Shown: piece by piece, positions 51,910 through 60,281 of the stretch
Layout: each line of letters begins with the position of its first letter
Numbering within the stretch: position 1 is the first letter of the stretch
Assembly (NCBI RefSeq): GCF_007994075.1
Contig: NZ_VIWU01000001.1
Location: 8,556,001 to 8,620,000, forward strand
Origin: Pseudonocardia hierapolitana
Lineage (GTDB): Bacteria > Actinomycetota > Actinomycetes > Mycobacteriales > Pseudonocardiaceae
Reading direction: 5' to 3'
DNA length: 64,000 bases
Position numbers and translations under genes: made by a program
Notes under the pieces: generated by a model
Told to the model about the DNA's origin: nothing
What the model saw: the letters and a program-made list of their open reading frames with translations, nothing else
Database searches by the model: none

Positions 51910-52394
51910 CCAGCGCCACCCCACCGGTTCCGCCGCACATCATGGTGTGGCGGTCCGTCCGCGCGAGCGGGGACACGAAGACCACGAGGTCCAGACGCTC
52001 ACTCGCACTGCCTCAGCGGGCCGTCGACGCTCTGTCCGCCCAGCGCGAGCGACAGCAAGCCCTGCGCGCGAAAACAGGGCCGCGTTGGAAGGAGCACGGC
52101 CTCGTGTTCGCCTCCGAAGTCGGCACCGAGACGAGCGCGGGCAACGTGCGCCGCGCAGTCCGGCGCATCCTCCGCGCGGCGGGCCTCAAGGCCGAGGAGT
52201 GGACGCCGCGCGAGCTACGTCACAGCTTCGTGTCGTTGCTGTCGGACGGGGGCGTGCCGATCGAGCGGATCTCCCGGTTGGTCGGCCATACCGGGACCAC
52301 GGTGACGGAGAAGGTCTACCGGCATCAGCTCCGGCCCGTGATCGAGCACGGCGCGGTGGCGATGGACCGGATCTTCCCGGTCGCAGGGACGTAG
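51910..52394 (+). pseudogene. Tyrosine integrase, C-terminal part only
   Basis: The catalytic half of an actinomycete phage/ICE integrase: VWRSVRASGDTKTTRSRRSL with the catalytic Lys, EWTPRELRHSFVSLLSDGGV with the Arg-His pair, ISRLVGHTGTTVTEKVYRHQ with the His and the active Tyr. The arm-binding domain and first catalytic Arg are missing; sequence before 51910 is unrelated. It points toward, and ends 70 bases from, the tRNA-Val(CAC) 3' end, the classic place for an integrase beside its attachment site. Confidence 0.75.
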
Positions 52395-52423
52395 TCACTC
52401 AGCTAGTCACCCGCACATGCAAA

Positions 52424-52456
52424 AGGGCCGGTGCACATGATCTGTGCACCGGCCCT
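52424..52456. terminator. Hairpin terminator between integrase remnant and tRNA-Val
   Basis: AGGGCCGGTGCACA and TGTGCACCGGCCCT form a perfect 14-bp stem with the loop TGATC, eight bases beyond the 3' end of the minus-strand tRNA. On the minus strand the right half is followed by TTTT, as in a rho-independent terminator for the tRNA. Confidence 0.75.
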
Positions 52457-52464
52457 GACCTGCG

Positions 52465-52536
52465 TGGGCGATACTGGGATCGAACCAGTGACCTCTTCGG
52501 TGTGAACGAAGCGCTCTCCCCCTGAGCTAATCGCCC
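52465..52536 (-). tRNA. tRNA-Val (CAC)
   Basis: A 72-base tRNA with all arms: acceptor GGGCGAT/ATCGCCC, D-arm GCTC/GAGC, anticodon stem CTTCG/CGAAG with loop TTCACAC (anticodon CAC), T-arm ACTGG TTCGATC CCAGT. CCA is not encoded. Its 3' 43 bases recur exactly at 19493 and approximately at 16045, marking it as an integration site. Confidence 0.95.
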
Positions 52537-52556
52537 GTGCCGTCGAAGACCTTACC

Positions 52557-52970
52557 TCACGCGAAGAAGGGGCTCTGCAACCAGGTCCAGTGTCCCAGCC
52601 CCACCAGCGATGCCACCAGGTAGAAGGCGTTGAGGAGGTACAGGGTGGCCGCGACCACGAGGCCGGTGAGGGCGAGCACGGCCAGGCGAATGATCATTGG
52701 CTGACGTCCGAGCCAGTCCGCCCAGGCGTCGTACTTGCCGCGGGCGAAGTGGAGCACGCGGCGCGCCCAGTGGAACTCGGTGGCGAGGATGGCGAGGCCG
52801 GCGAACACGACGAGCCAGCCCGGGCCGGGGTATGGGATCATGATCACACCCGCCGCGAGGACGAGCCCGCCCAGCACGGCCACGCCCACCCGGTAGGTCC
52901 GTCGCAGCGTGGCCTTCTCCTCGATGCGGGCGCGGAAGCTCAGCTTCTTCCCGTCCTCGGTGCCGCTCAG
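52557..52970 (-). CDS. TIGR02611-family membrane protein (about 137 aa)
   Basis: Two pairs of hydrophobic segments (VGVAVLGGLVLAAGVIMIPY, PGPGWLVVFAGLAILATEFH, then LAVLALTGLVVAATLYLLNA). The IPYPGPGW and LATEFHWARRVLHFARGKYD blocks identify the TIGR02611 actinobacterial membrane-protein family of unknown function. The start is uncertain: no ATG or GTG lies near the expected place; a CTG at 52970 after GGTGGAGA fits family length. Longer ATG frames (53207) add unlikely residues. Confidence 0.7.
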   Translation of the reverse strand: MSGTEDGKKLSFRARIEEKATLRRTYRVGVAVLGGLVLAAGVIMIPYPGPGWLVVFAGLAILATEFHWARRVLHFARGKYDAWADWLGRQPMIIRLAVLALTGLVVAATLYLLNAFYLVASLVGLGHWTWLQSPFFA

Positions 52971-53192
52971 ATCTCCACCTGCCTCGTTCGATCTCGGCCC
53001 CGATCCTACTGATCCGGCCCGGGGGCGACGGCCGCACGTCGCGCCTGCGGAACCGCTCGTCGCCGGGGACTGCGCCGTCAGAGTGACCGATGGCCCGTGT
53101 GGAGGGGACTTCACCCTTCGACCCGTCACGCCTTCCACGCACGGTCGTTTTCTGCATGACGAACCACGCGGGACCCAGAAAGAGGACGCACG

Positions 53193-53621
53193 ATGCGCGA
53201 CGAGCACACGGTCATCTGCTCACCGGCGGTGTTCGAACTGATCGCTCCGGACGCCCCGGCGGTGCCCGTCAACGTCGAACTGACCTACAGCAGCCGGGAT
53301 CCCTACGCCGTCCAGGCGTCGTTCCGGACCGGCTCCACCACGGCGGTCGAGTGGGTGTTCGCCCGCGACCTCCTACACGACGGGCTGATCGCCCCGGCGG
53401 GTACCGGTGACGTCCGGGTCCAGCCGGTGCCGCTCAACCCGGGCAAGGTGCAGCTCGAGCTCTCCTCGCCGTCCGGCCACGCCGTCTTCACGACGTGCGC
53501 GCAGACGCTGGGCGACTTCCTGCACCGCACCTACCTCGCCGTGCCGTCCGGCCGTGAGTACGACTGGCTCGACTTCGACATGGCCCTCTCCGATCTCCTC
53601 AACGACCCGGCGCGCGACTAA
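53193..53621 (+). CDS. SsgA/SsgB-family sporulation and cell-division regulator (142 aa)
   Basis: An SsgA-like protein: VPVNVELTYSSRDPYAVQAS, TTAVEWVFARDLLHDGLIAP, GTGDVRVQPVPLNPGKVQLE, FTTCAQTLGDFLHRTYLAVP. The family is restricted to actinobacteria that sporulate or form hyphae; SsgB recruits FtsZ to septation sites. Length is normal. AGAGGAC precedes the ATG. Its presence strongly supports a filamentous or Pseudonocardia-like host. Confidence 0.92.
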   Translation: MRDEHTVICSPAVFELIAPDAPAVPVNVELTYSSRDPYAVQASFRTGSTTAVEWVFARDLLHDGLIAPAGTGDVRVQPVPLNPGKVQLELSSPSGHAVFTTCAQTLGDFLHRTYLAVPSGREYDWLDFDMALSDLLNDPARD

Positions 53622-53650
53622 CGCGCAGGTCAGAGGCCCTTCGCGCATGA

Positions 53651-53677
53651 TGAGGGGGGCGGTTTGATCCCCCCTCA
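53651..53677. terminator. Hairpin terminator after the SsgA-like gene
   Basis: TGAGGGGGG and CCCCCCTCA form a perfect 9-bp stem around a 9-base loop, 30 bases after the SsgA-like stop and upstream of the tRNA cluster. Confidence 0.7.
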
Positions 53678-53725
53678 GGGCCTGCGCTAAGGTTCTCTCA
53701 TCACCGCAGCGGAAACGCTGCACAC

Positions 53726-53798
53726 GCGGACGTAGCGCAGCTGGTAGCGCATCACCTTGCCAAGGTGAGGGTCGCGGGTTCGAGTCCCGTCGTCCGCT
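53726..53798 (+). tRNA. tRNA-Gly (GCC)
   Basis: Acceptor GCGGACG/CGTCCGC, anticodon stem TCACC/GGTGA with loop TTGCCAA (anticodon GCC), T-arm GCGGG TTCGAGT CCCGT. First of three tRNAs in a row. Confidence 0.95.
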
Positions 53799-53875
53799 CG
53801 GAGGAACCTCGGGTCCCGTCGGACCTCCACGGATCGAAATCCACGGACCTCTCCAAGGACGAGGATCCAGACTCC

Positions 53876-53947
53876 GGCGGAGTGGCCGAGTGGCTTAGGC
53901 AAGGGCCTGCAAAGCCCTGTACGCGGGTTCGATTCCCGCCTCCGCCT
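53876..53947 (+). tRNA. tRNA-Cys (GCA)
   Basis: Acceptor GGCGGAG/CTCCGCC, anticodon stem AGGGC/GCCCT with loop CTGCAAA (anticodon GCA), T-arm GCGGG TTCGATT CCCGC. It ends one base before tRNA-Val(GAC). Confidence 0.95.
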
Positions 53948-53948
53948 C

Positions 53949-54020
53949 GGGCGATTAGCTCAGTGGGAGAGCGCTTCCTTGACACGGAAGAGGTCACTGG
54001 TTCAATCCCAGTATCGCCCA
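53949..54020 (+). tRNA. tRNA-Val (GAC)
   Basis: Acceptor GGGCGAT/ATCGCCC, anticodon stem CTTCC/GGAAG with loop TTGACAC (anticodon GAC), T-arm ACTGG TTCAATC CCAGT. Near-identical to tRNA-Val(CAC) in its 3' half but opposite in orientation. A terminator and integrative-element remnants follow its 3' end. Confidence 0.95.
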
Positions 54021-54370
54021 CCGCAGTAACACCAGGTCAGCCCCGGTATCACCGGGGCTGACCTTTTTTCGTGCCAGCTGTGTGCCAGACGCCCCGTGTG
54101 CCATCCGTCGGATCCACGCGCCCCGGTCACCCTGGACCACGAGCCGTGGGATGGGACGGGCCAGCTGGTCCAGCTCGCTCAGGTCGACCTTCACCAGGCG
54201 GGGACCGACCCGGTAGCCGGTGAGCCTGCCTTGGGCGATGTAGCGGCGCAGCGTCCGCGTGGAGACGTCGGCGTAGGCCGCGCCGCCGACAGGCCGACGA
54301 GTTGGCGCGTCCCCTTCACACGTCGCGCCGTGTCGGCTCTGGACGCCCTCGGCACCCCGCTCCTCTTCCC
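53994..54370 (-). pseudogene. Excisionase-like helix-turn-helix protein, start not found
   Basis: A minus-strand frame with the MerR/excisionase helix GGAAYADVSTRTLRRYIAQG then RLTGYRVGPRLVKVDLSELD and QLARPIPRL. This is the Xis-type DNA-binding domain found beside integrases in actinomycete integrative elements. No ATG or GTG lies at the expected start, and the frame runs through the tRNA-Val terminator into the tRNA before stopping. Its tail is duplicated at 15840-16044. Confidence 0.5.
54034..54069 (+). terminator. Rho-independent terminator of tRNA-Val(GAC)
   Basis: AGGTCAGCCCCGGT, loop ATC, ACCGGGGCTGACCT, then six T: a 14-bp perfect stem with a T-run, 13 bases after the tRNA. A one-base-shorter inverted copy occurs near 15997-16032. 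Confidence 0.9.
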
Positions 54371-54659
54371 TCGCCCATGCTCGCGGCCTTCGGGAGGTGC
54401 CACCGTCGGCTCCGCACGATCCTCGGCGCTGCGGTTGCGCGTGCGGTCAGCTCCTGAGTTAGGTCTCGGCGATCGAGTTAGGTTCCTAACCTCCCCCACG
54501 GGACCGCCATCCACGGCGTCTACCTGCGGATAGTTAGGAAAGTTAGGTTGTGTGAGGTGTCCCGTCCAGGCTTCAGCGGCCCCTAGATCAGGGCTGTCTC
54601 GTCGACCTCGCTGGCACCTAACCGACCTCACTCGCGCATCCCTGGGGCTACTCATCGTC

Positions 54660-55048
54660 GGCCCCACGGGCTGCGGTCCGTTGGCGACTCGACTACGGAT
54701 TGCCAGCGGGTCGACCGGGTAGCGGTTGCCGGTCGACGGCACCTTGATGCCGTGGTCGCGCTCCAGCACCTCGCGCAGCTTCACGCCGGTCAGGCGTCGA
54801 TACGACTCGTCATTCGGCGCGAGGTCGCGCAACCGTGCCGGGACGTCCGCTGCAGGAACGCGCACGTTGGCGAGAACCGTGGCGAGGTCGTCGAGCAGAT
54901 CACGGCGCTCGCTCACAGCATCCACGTCGTCCGTCTCCGCCTGGATCTCAGCACGGGCTGTGCGCTCGTCGAGATAGCTCATCGCACGCTCGATGACCTC
55001 CGCGGCTGCATCGGGACGAGCCGAGGACCCGCGACCCCGGGCGCTCAC
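54660..55048 (-). CDS. Integrative-element protein fragment (FtsK/primase-type C-terminal domain)
   Basis: From the ATG at 55048 the frame reads AAEVIERAMSYLDERTARAE, then LLDDLATVLANVRVPAADVP, ARLRDLAPNDESYRRLTGVK and LREVLERDHGIKVPSTGNRY followed by PVDPLAIRSRV. This closing winged-helix-like block resembles the C-terminal domain of FtsK/SpoIIIE-type or primase proteins of actinomycete integrative and conjugative elements. The ATPase part is absent. After 54660 composition degrades, although the frame stays open to 54191. Confidence 0.4.
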
Positions 55049-55134
55049 CGGGTTCCGGGCGGGGGTGCGGGTTCTCGCAGACCGGGAGAGGAGCGCTGCG
55101 GATCCAGCCGGTGAGGTGACCTGGTTCGGTCCCG

Positions 55135-55395
55135 GTGCTGCTCGTGGGCGGCAGCCGGGACTCGATCATCCCGATCGAGCACACAGTGGCTGCTCACAAC
55201 CTGCTGCCGGGCAGCAGGCTGCAGATCTTCGAGGGGGCGGGGCACTTCCCGCACGCCGAGCAATCGACTCGGTTCGCCGAGCTGACTCACTTCCTCACCG
55301 ACACCAGGGCGGCGCAGTCGGACCTGCAATCACTGCGCCGTCGCCTGCAGTCCTCCGCAGGCCTGCACTCCCCCGCGGACGTCCCAGTCGCCTGA
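55135..55395 (+). pseudogene. Alpha/beta hydrolase C-terminal fragment
   Basis: The sequence VLLVGGSRDSIIPIEHTVAA with the acid Asp, followed by LLPGSRLQIFEGAGHFPHAE with the catalytic His, is the end of an alpha/beta hydrolase. The nucleophile half is missing and replaced by element debris. Confidence 0.6.
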
Positions 55396-55999
55396 CGAGC
55401 ATCGTCGAGGCCCTGCCTGCCGGGCCTGCTCGCCGACCACGGTCGCCCGCCAGGGGCACGATGACAGGCAAGCGGTAGAGCCAACCCGACGTGACCGGCC
55501 ACGAGTGGTGATCAGTGGGCTTGCGGTTGCTTCGGATGCCAATCGAGGCACACGACTGTGGCGACATCGCTGCTCTCGCCGTTGCACGACTCGGTGACGG
55601 ACCGGCATGAGTGACCGGCTTGCGCCTAGTTAGTTGTGCCGCATTGCCGCGATCCGAGTTAGGCCACGTCCTCGTCAGAGGTCGACCGCCTCGAAGGTGG
55701 ACTTGTTGGCGGTAGGCGTGCGGCGATCTCCGCCCCCTCCGCGGCCGTCAGGAGCGTCGCGAGGTGAGCGTCGAGCCGACTGAGGCGCGAGGCTTGACGC
55801 ATGTAAGTCCCGGCAATCTCAGTTGTGACCGCTTCAGCGTGCTCCCCGTGCACGGGGTTCCACCCCGGGGACGGCGCCGCCAGGCCGGTCGACATCCCTC
55901 GGGCGACCAGGTCGGTGCAGCGGTCAGTCCGCGCGTTCCCGGGTCCCACCCGATTCGACCTTGTACTGTACGCCCGTCCGGTGACACGGGGAGGCTGCG
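55396..55999. other. No supported gene
   Basis: About 600 bases between the hydrolase remnant and the MarR gene. A minus-strand frame near 55660-55830 (YMRQASRLSRLDAHLATLLT) looks coding-like but I cannot assign it, and it lacks a start. The promoter of the MarR gene is probably near 55960. Confidence 0.35.
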
Positions 56000-56500
56000 G
56001 TGACGGACGGCGGAACGCCGGAGGACGGGGAGCGCAGGGACGCCGCGACCGACCTCGGTGTGCTCGCCGGCCGGTTGCTGTTCTCGGTGCAGGGCGAGCT
56101 CTTCCGGCGGCTCCACCGGGAGGGCTTCGCCGACATCGCCCCCCGCCACGGCGCCGTCCTGGCCTACCTGCGCCTGGACGGGATCCGCGCCACCGAGCTG
56201 GCCCGCCTGTCGGGCCAGCACAAGCAGGTCATCGGCAAGAACGTCGACGAGCTGGAGGCGCTGGGTTACGTCGAGCGCCGGCCCGACCCCGACGACCGGC
56301 GCGCGAAGCTCGTGGTCCCGACCGAACGCGGCCGCGCGCAGATGCGGACGGCGGACGCGATCATGGCCGAGATCGCCGAGCGGCACCGGCGCTTGCTCGG
56401 CTCGGACACCTACGACCGGTTCCTCGCGGACTTCCGCTTCGTGGTGGAGCAGCAGCGCGCCGTCGAACGGGACGACGTGCCCGCGGCCGAGGAGCCCTGA
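56000..56500 (+). CDS. MarR-family regulator (166 aa)
   Basis: A winged-helix regulator: IAPRHGAVLAYLRLDGIRAT, ELARLSGQHKQVIGKNVDEL, ERRPDPDDRRAKLVVPTERG. The GTG at 56000 follows GGGGAGGCTG. It is convergent with the aryl-alcohol-type dehydrogenase, 15 bases apart, and may regulate the metabolic genes that follow. Confidence 0.85.
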   Translation: MTDGGTPEDGERRDAATDLGVLAGRLLFSVQGELFRRLHREGFADIAPRHGAVLAYLRLDGIRATELARLSGQHKQVIGKNVDELEALGYVERRPDPDDRRAKLVVPTERGRAQMRTADAIMAEIAERHRRLLGSDTYDRFLADFRFVVEQQRAVERDDVPAAEEP

Positions 56501-56515
56501 GCCGAAGCCACCCGT

Positions 56516-57613
56516 TCACCCCGGCACGAGCACCGGCTTGATCGTGGTGCCCGCCTTCATGGCCTCCGCCGCCATCTCGACCTCCTCCAGCGGGAAGGTG
56601 CCCACGAGCCGTCCCACCGGCAGCCGGCCCATCGCCACGAGCTCGGCCAGCCGGGGCAGGAAGACCGGCGGGTTGCTGCGCCCCTCGACGACACCGACGA
56701 TGCGCTTGCTGCCGTTGACGAGGTCGGCCACGTCAATCGCAGCGGTGACGCCGAACGGGGGCACGCCCACGACCGCGGCGGTGCCGCCGATCCCGAGGCT
56801 GCGGATCGCCTCGGCCAGCACCGCGGGCACCCCGCTGCTCTCGACAAGGTACTGCGGGCCTCCGCCGGTGAGGCGCGTGACCCGCTCGCGGGCGTCCTCG
56901 GTGCGGGAGTTGACGACGTCGGTGGCGCCCAGCGCGCGGGCCACGTCGAGGCGCGAGTCCTGCACGTCGACGACGACGATCCGCCCGACGGGCAGCATCG
57001 CCGCCGCCATCACCGCCGACAGCCCCACCACACCCGCGCCGAAGACGGCCACCGCGCTGCCCGCCTCGGGGGCCAGCACGTTCAGCACCGCTCCCGCGCC
57101 GGTCTGCACACCGCAGCCCAGCGGCGCCAGCACCTCGGACGGCACGTCGGACGCCACGTCGGGGACCCGGACGGTGTTGCGCTCACGGGCCAGCGCGTAG
57201 CTCGCGAAGGACGACTGGCCGAAGAAGCTGCCGTGCACCGGCGTGCCGCCGTCCCACAGCGTGGGCGAGCCGTCCGGGCGGGCGCCGTTCGTGAAGTTGT
57301 GGGCCACGAACTCCAGGCAGCGCGACGGCTCCCCGGACACGCACCACACGCAGTGCCCGCACGAGTCGAAGGTCAGCATGACCCGGTCGCCGGGGCGCAC
57401 CGAGGTCACCCCCGCCCCGACGGCCTCGACCCGTCCGGCGCCCTCGTGGCCCGCGACACCCGGCAGCGGGAACGGGAACTCCCCCGCCCGCACGGCGAGG
57501 TCGGCGTGGCACATGCCGACGGCCTCGATGCGGACGAGCACCTCGCCGGCGGCGGGGTCGTCGATCGTCAACTCCCTGCGGGTGAACGTCGCACCCGCTG
57601 CGCTGATCGTCAT
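56516..57613 (-). CDS. Zinc-dependent aryl-alcohol-type dehydrogenase (365 aa)
   Basis: A medium-chain dehydrogenase of the benzyl-alcohol/XylB group. Catalytic zinc ligands are visible as Cys in VGMCHADL and His-Glu in GVAGHEGAG; the structural zinc Cys cluster is CGHCVWC followed by C 8 residues later; the cofactor motif is VFGAGVVGLSAV. The inserted lid around FGQSSFASYALARERN is family-typical. It oxidises aromatic or terpenoid alcohols with NAD. I chose ATG 57613 (MTISAAG) over 57634 because family members start near this point. Confidence 0.82.
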   Translation of the reverse strand: MTISAAGATFTRRELTIDDPAAGEVLVRIEAVGMCHADLAVRAGEFPFPLPGVAGHEGAGRVEAVGAGVTSVRPGDRVMLTFDSCGHCVWCVSGEPSRCLEFVAHNFTNGARPDGSPTLWDGGTPVHGSFFGQSSFASYALARERNTVRVPDVASDVPSEVLAPLGCGVQTGAGAVLNVLAPEAGSAVAVFGAGVVGLSAVMAAAMLPVGRIVVVDVQDSRLDVARALGATDVVNSRTEDARERVTRLTGGGPQYLVESSGVPAVLAEAIRSLGIGGTAAVVGVPPFGVTAAIDVADLVNGSKRIVGVVEGRSNPPVFLPRLAELVAMGRLPVGRLVGTFPLEEVEMAAEAMKAGTTIKPVLVPG

Positions 57614-57684
57614 GGCGGTGGTCCTGCGGCTCATCGGCGCGCTGCTCCAGGTTCTGCGAGCTGGTTCGGGCGGGGTCGGGCGGA

Positions 57685-58221
57685 TCAGCTCTCGCGGACG
57701 GCCTGGAGCTCCAGGGTGATCTCCGCCGTGTCCCCGACGAGGAGCGGACCGCCCGCCGCGGAGACGTTGCCGTTCACGCCGAACGCGGACCGCGAGACGC
57801 GCCCCGAGGCCGCGAAGCCCACGCGGAAGGCTCCGGTCTGGTCCTCGCCGTCGCCGGTGAACCGCACCTCCAGCTCGACGGGCCGGGTCGCGCCCCGGAT
57901 GGTCAGGTCGCCGGCCAGCAGGAACCGGTCTCCGTCCTCGACGAGGCCGGTCGAGACGAACGTGGCGGCCGGGTGGTTCGCCGTGTCGAAGTAGTCGGCC
58001 GACCGCAGGTGGTCGTCGCGGGCGCCGACGCCGGTCGACAGGGTGGCGAGGTCGATCTGCACCTGGACGGCGGACTTCGCCAGGTCGTCGGCGATCTCCA
58101 GGGCTCCGGACAGCCCGCCGAACGTCCCCCGCACGCGCGCGGCCACGAAGCGGGCGGCGAACTGGAGGGACGAGTGGACCGGGTCGAGGGCGTACCGACC
58201 CGCGGGGATCTCGATGCTCAT
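57685..58221 (-). CDS. YceI-family lipid-binding protein (178 aa)
   Basis: A YceI lipocalin-like barrel: IPAGRYALDPVHSSLQFAAR, VRGTFGGLSGALEIADDLAK, SADYFDTANHPAATFVSTG, LTIRGATRPVELEVRFTG. YceI proteins bind isoprenoid or long-chain lipids; here there is no signal peptide, so it is cytoplasmic. The ATG at 58221 follows GGAGCAGCC, while an ATG at 58245 would add an Arg-rich leader. Confidence 0.88.
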   Translation of the reverse strand: MSIEIPAGRYALDPVHSSLQFAARFVAARVRGTFGGLSGALEIADDLAKSAVQVQIDLATLSTGVGARDDHLRSADYFDTANHPAATFVSTGLVEDGDRFLLAGDLTIRGATRPVELEVRFTGDGEDQTGAFRVGFAASGRVSRSAFGVNGNVSAAGGPLLVGDTAEITLELQAVRES

Positions 58222-58374
58222 GGCTGCTCCTCCACGCCGGAACACCCCGACGTTAGTAATTGTTGGTGACTGTACGATCTAGTGACTACAGGGCGGCGAG
58301 CGGCCCCGTCAAGCAGCGTTGCCCGCGCCGGGCGTTCACCGCCCTGCCCAAAACCGACGGTTTCCGGAGGATCC

Positions 58375-59001
58375 GTGAGCGACACCAAGTTCACCGAACG
58401 CCTGACGCGGGACAACGCCGCGCTCCTGCTGGTCGACCACCAGGTCGGCCTCTACAGCGGGGTCCGCGACATCCCGCTCGCCGAGCTGAAGCACAACGTG
58501 GTCGCCCTGGTCAGGGCCGCGCAGGTGCTGGGCCTGCCGATCATCGCCACCACGACGGCCGCCGACAGCATGTGGGGGCCGACGATCCCCGAGCTGGCCG
58601 CGGTGCTGCCCGCCGACCTCCCCGTCATCGACCGCTCCACCGTCAACGCATGGGACGACCCGCGGGTGGTCGAGGCGGTCCGCGCGACGGGGCGCCGGAA
58701 GCTCATCGTCACCGGCATCTCGACCGAGGTCTGCCTGGCCTTCCCGGCGATCAGCGCCACCGCCGACGGCTTCGACGCCTACGCCGCGATCGATGCCTCG
58801 GGCACCTTCTCGCAGACCAAGCGCGAGGCCGGGCTGCTGAGAATGCAGCAGGCCGGCGTCGTCCCGGTCGACCACGCCACCGCGATCGTCGAAATCCTCG
58901 CCGACAACTCCGACCCGCTCGCCGGCGAGGTCTACGGGGCGCTCGACATGCCGTTCGCCGTGCTGGTCGGCCAGATCGCCCAGGCCCTCACCACGGCCTG
59001 A
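58375..59001 (+). CDS. Isochorismatase-family hydrolase (208 aa)
   Basis: A cysteine hydrolase of the isochorismatase/YcaC type. The catalytic Asp lies in LLVDHQVGLYSG and the nucleophile Cys in VTGISTEVCLAFPAISA near 125; the family Lys is expected near the middle. GGAGG precedes the GTG at 58375, which decides the start against a basic 31-residue extension. It is 27 bases upstream of the barrel/hydrolase fusion gene on the same strand. Confidence 0.87.
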   Translation: MSDTKFTERLTRDNAALLLVDHQVGLYSGVRDIPLAELKHNVVALVRAAQVLGLPIIATTTAADSMWGPTIPELAAVLPADLPVIDRSTVNAWDDPRVVEAVRATGRRKLIVTGISTEVCLAFPAISATADGFDAYAAIDASGTFSQTKREAGLLRMQQAGVVPVDHATAIVEILADNSDPLAGEVYGALDMPFAVLVGQIAQALTTA

Positions 59002-59028
59002 GCCGGAACCGAGCAAGGAGAGCTGGCA

Positions 59029-60213
59029 ATGTCCGTCATCGAGCTCACGACGTTCGACGTCGCCGACGACCGCACGTCCGACATGCTGGCGGCGCGCCAC
59101 GCCATGATCGAGGCGTTCCGCGCGGACCGCCGCGGCTTCGTGGCCGCGAAGCTGATCCGATTGGGCGAGCGGACCTGGCTCGACGCCGTCGAGTGGACCG
59201 ACGACGCCGCCTACGACGAGTCGACGGCGAAGGGGGGCAACCGCCCGGAGATCGCGGCGTTCTTCGCGACGATCGACTCGCTGGTCGAGGTCCGCCGCGG
59301 CACGCGTTACGACGACGCCGAGGACGGGCCGCGCGCGGTGCGGACAGTCGCGTACGGGCCGCACCCCTCGCAGGTGGGCGAGCTGTACCTGCCCGCGGGC
59401 CCCGGCCCCTTCCCGGGGGTGGTGCTGTTCCACGGCGGCTACTGGGCCGCGATGTGGGACCGCAGGCAGATCCTGCCGGTGGTCGTGGACCTGCTGTCCC
59501 TCGGGGTCGCGGTCTACAACGTCGACTACCGCCGGGTGGGAGAGGACGGCGGCGGGTGGCCGGGCACGTTCGCCGACGTCGCCGCGGCGGTGGACGCGAT
59601 GGCCGGCATCGATCCGGCCGTCGACGCGGAGCGGGTCGTGCTGGTCGGCCACTCGGCCGGCGGCCACCTCGCGACGTGGGCCGGGCTGCGTGGTGGGCTG
59701 CCGGCGGGCGCGGTCGGCGCGGGCCCGCACGTGCGGCCGGTCGGGGTGGTGTCGCTGTCCGGGGTGCTCGACCTGGTCGCGGCGGACGGCGAGAAGTTCG
59801 GCACCGACCTCGCGGACACCGACGCCGAACCGATCTGGGGAGCTCCGCCCCCCGCCCGGCCGCAGGTGTGGCCGGCGGTCGCCGCGACGGTGGCGGACGG
59901 GATCGTCCCGTTGCTGGTGGGCGCGCACGTCGACGAGGACCCGGAACGCCTCGCCGTCACCTCGCCCGCGCAGATGCGCGACGGCGGGGTGCCGGTGCTG
60001 GCCGTGCACGGCGACGCGGACGAAGCCGTCCCCGCCGCTTACAGCCGCACCTTCGCCGAGTCGATCACGGCGCAGGGCGGCCGGGCCGAGTTCGTCGAGT
60101 ACGCCGGGGCCCGCCACTTCGACACCGTTGACCCGGCCAACCCCGTGATCTGGCCCGCGGTCCGCACGTGGATCACCGAGCGCCTCGGGACCACGCCGCC
60201 GGACGCCGGCTGA
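59029..60213 (+). CDS. Fusion of a ferredoxin-like barrel domain with an alpha/beta hydrolase (394 aa)
   Basis: Residues 1-95 look like an antibiotic-monooxygenase/NIPSNAP-type barrel (VIELTTFDVADDRTSDMLAA, FVAAKLIRLGERTWLDAVEW). From about 110 an alpha/beta hydrolase follows: the oxyanion motif FHGGYWAAMWDRRQ as in kynurenine formamidase and related esterases, nucleophile Ser in LVGHSAGGHLAT near 207, acid Asp in VHGDADEAVP, and His in AGARHFDTV. AAGGAGAGC precedes the ATG. The fusion suggests substrate capture and hydrolysis in one protein; the substrate is unknown. Confidence 0.82.
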   Translation: MSVIELTTFDVADDRTSDMLAARHAMIEAFRADRRGFVAAKLIRLGERTWLDAVEWTDDAAYDESTAKGGNRPEIAAFFATIDSLVEVRRGTRYDDAEDGPRAVRTVAYGPHPSQVGELYLPAGPGPFPGVVLFHGGYWAAMWDRRQILPVVVDLLSLGVAVYNVDYRRVGEDGGGWPGTFADVAAAVDAMAGIDPAVDAERVVLVGHSAGGHLATWAGLRGGLPAGAVGAGPHVRPVGVVSLSGVLDLVAADGEKFGTDLADTDAEPIWGAPPPARPQVWPAVAATVADGIVPLLVGAHVDEDPERLAVTSPAQMRDGGVPVLAVHGDADEAVPAAYSRTFAESITAQGGRAEFVEYAGARHFDTVDPANPVIWPAVRTWITERLGTTPPDAG

Positions 60214-60221
60214 CACCGGTG

Positions 60222-60259
60222 CGGCCGGGCCGGGCGCGAGGGTGCGCCCGGCCCGGCCG
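60222..60259. terminator. Strong bidirectional hairpin between convergent genes
   Basis: A perfect 16-bp stem (CGGCCGGGCCGGGCGC and its complement) around GAGGGT, between the hydrolase fusion and the LtrA gene. No T-run, but its position suits termination for both. Confidence 0.75.
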
Positions 60260-60281
60260 AGTCGGAGCCGCCGGCCCGCGC

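Noticed and set aside
53994..54020. Coding end of the excisionase-like frame inside tRNA-Val
   Set aside because: The overlap is probably a read-through of a decayed frame through the terminator; I do not count it as a genuine coding overlap.
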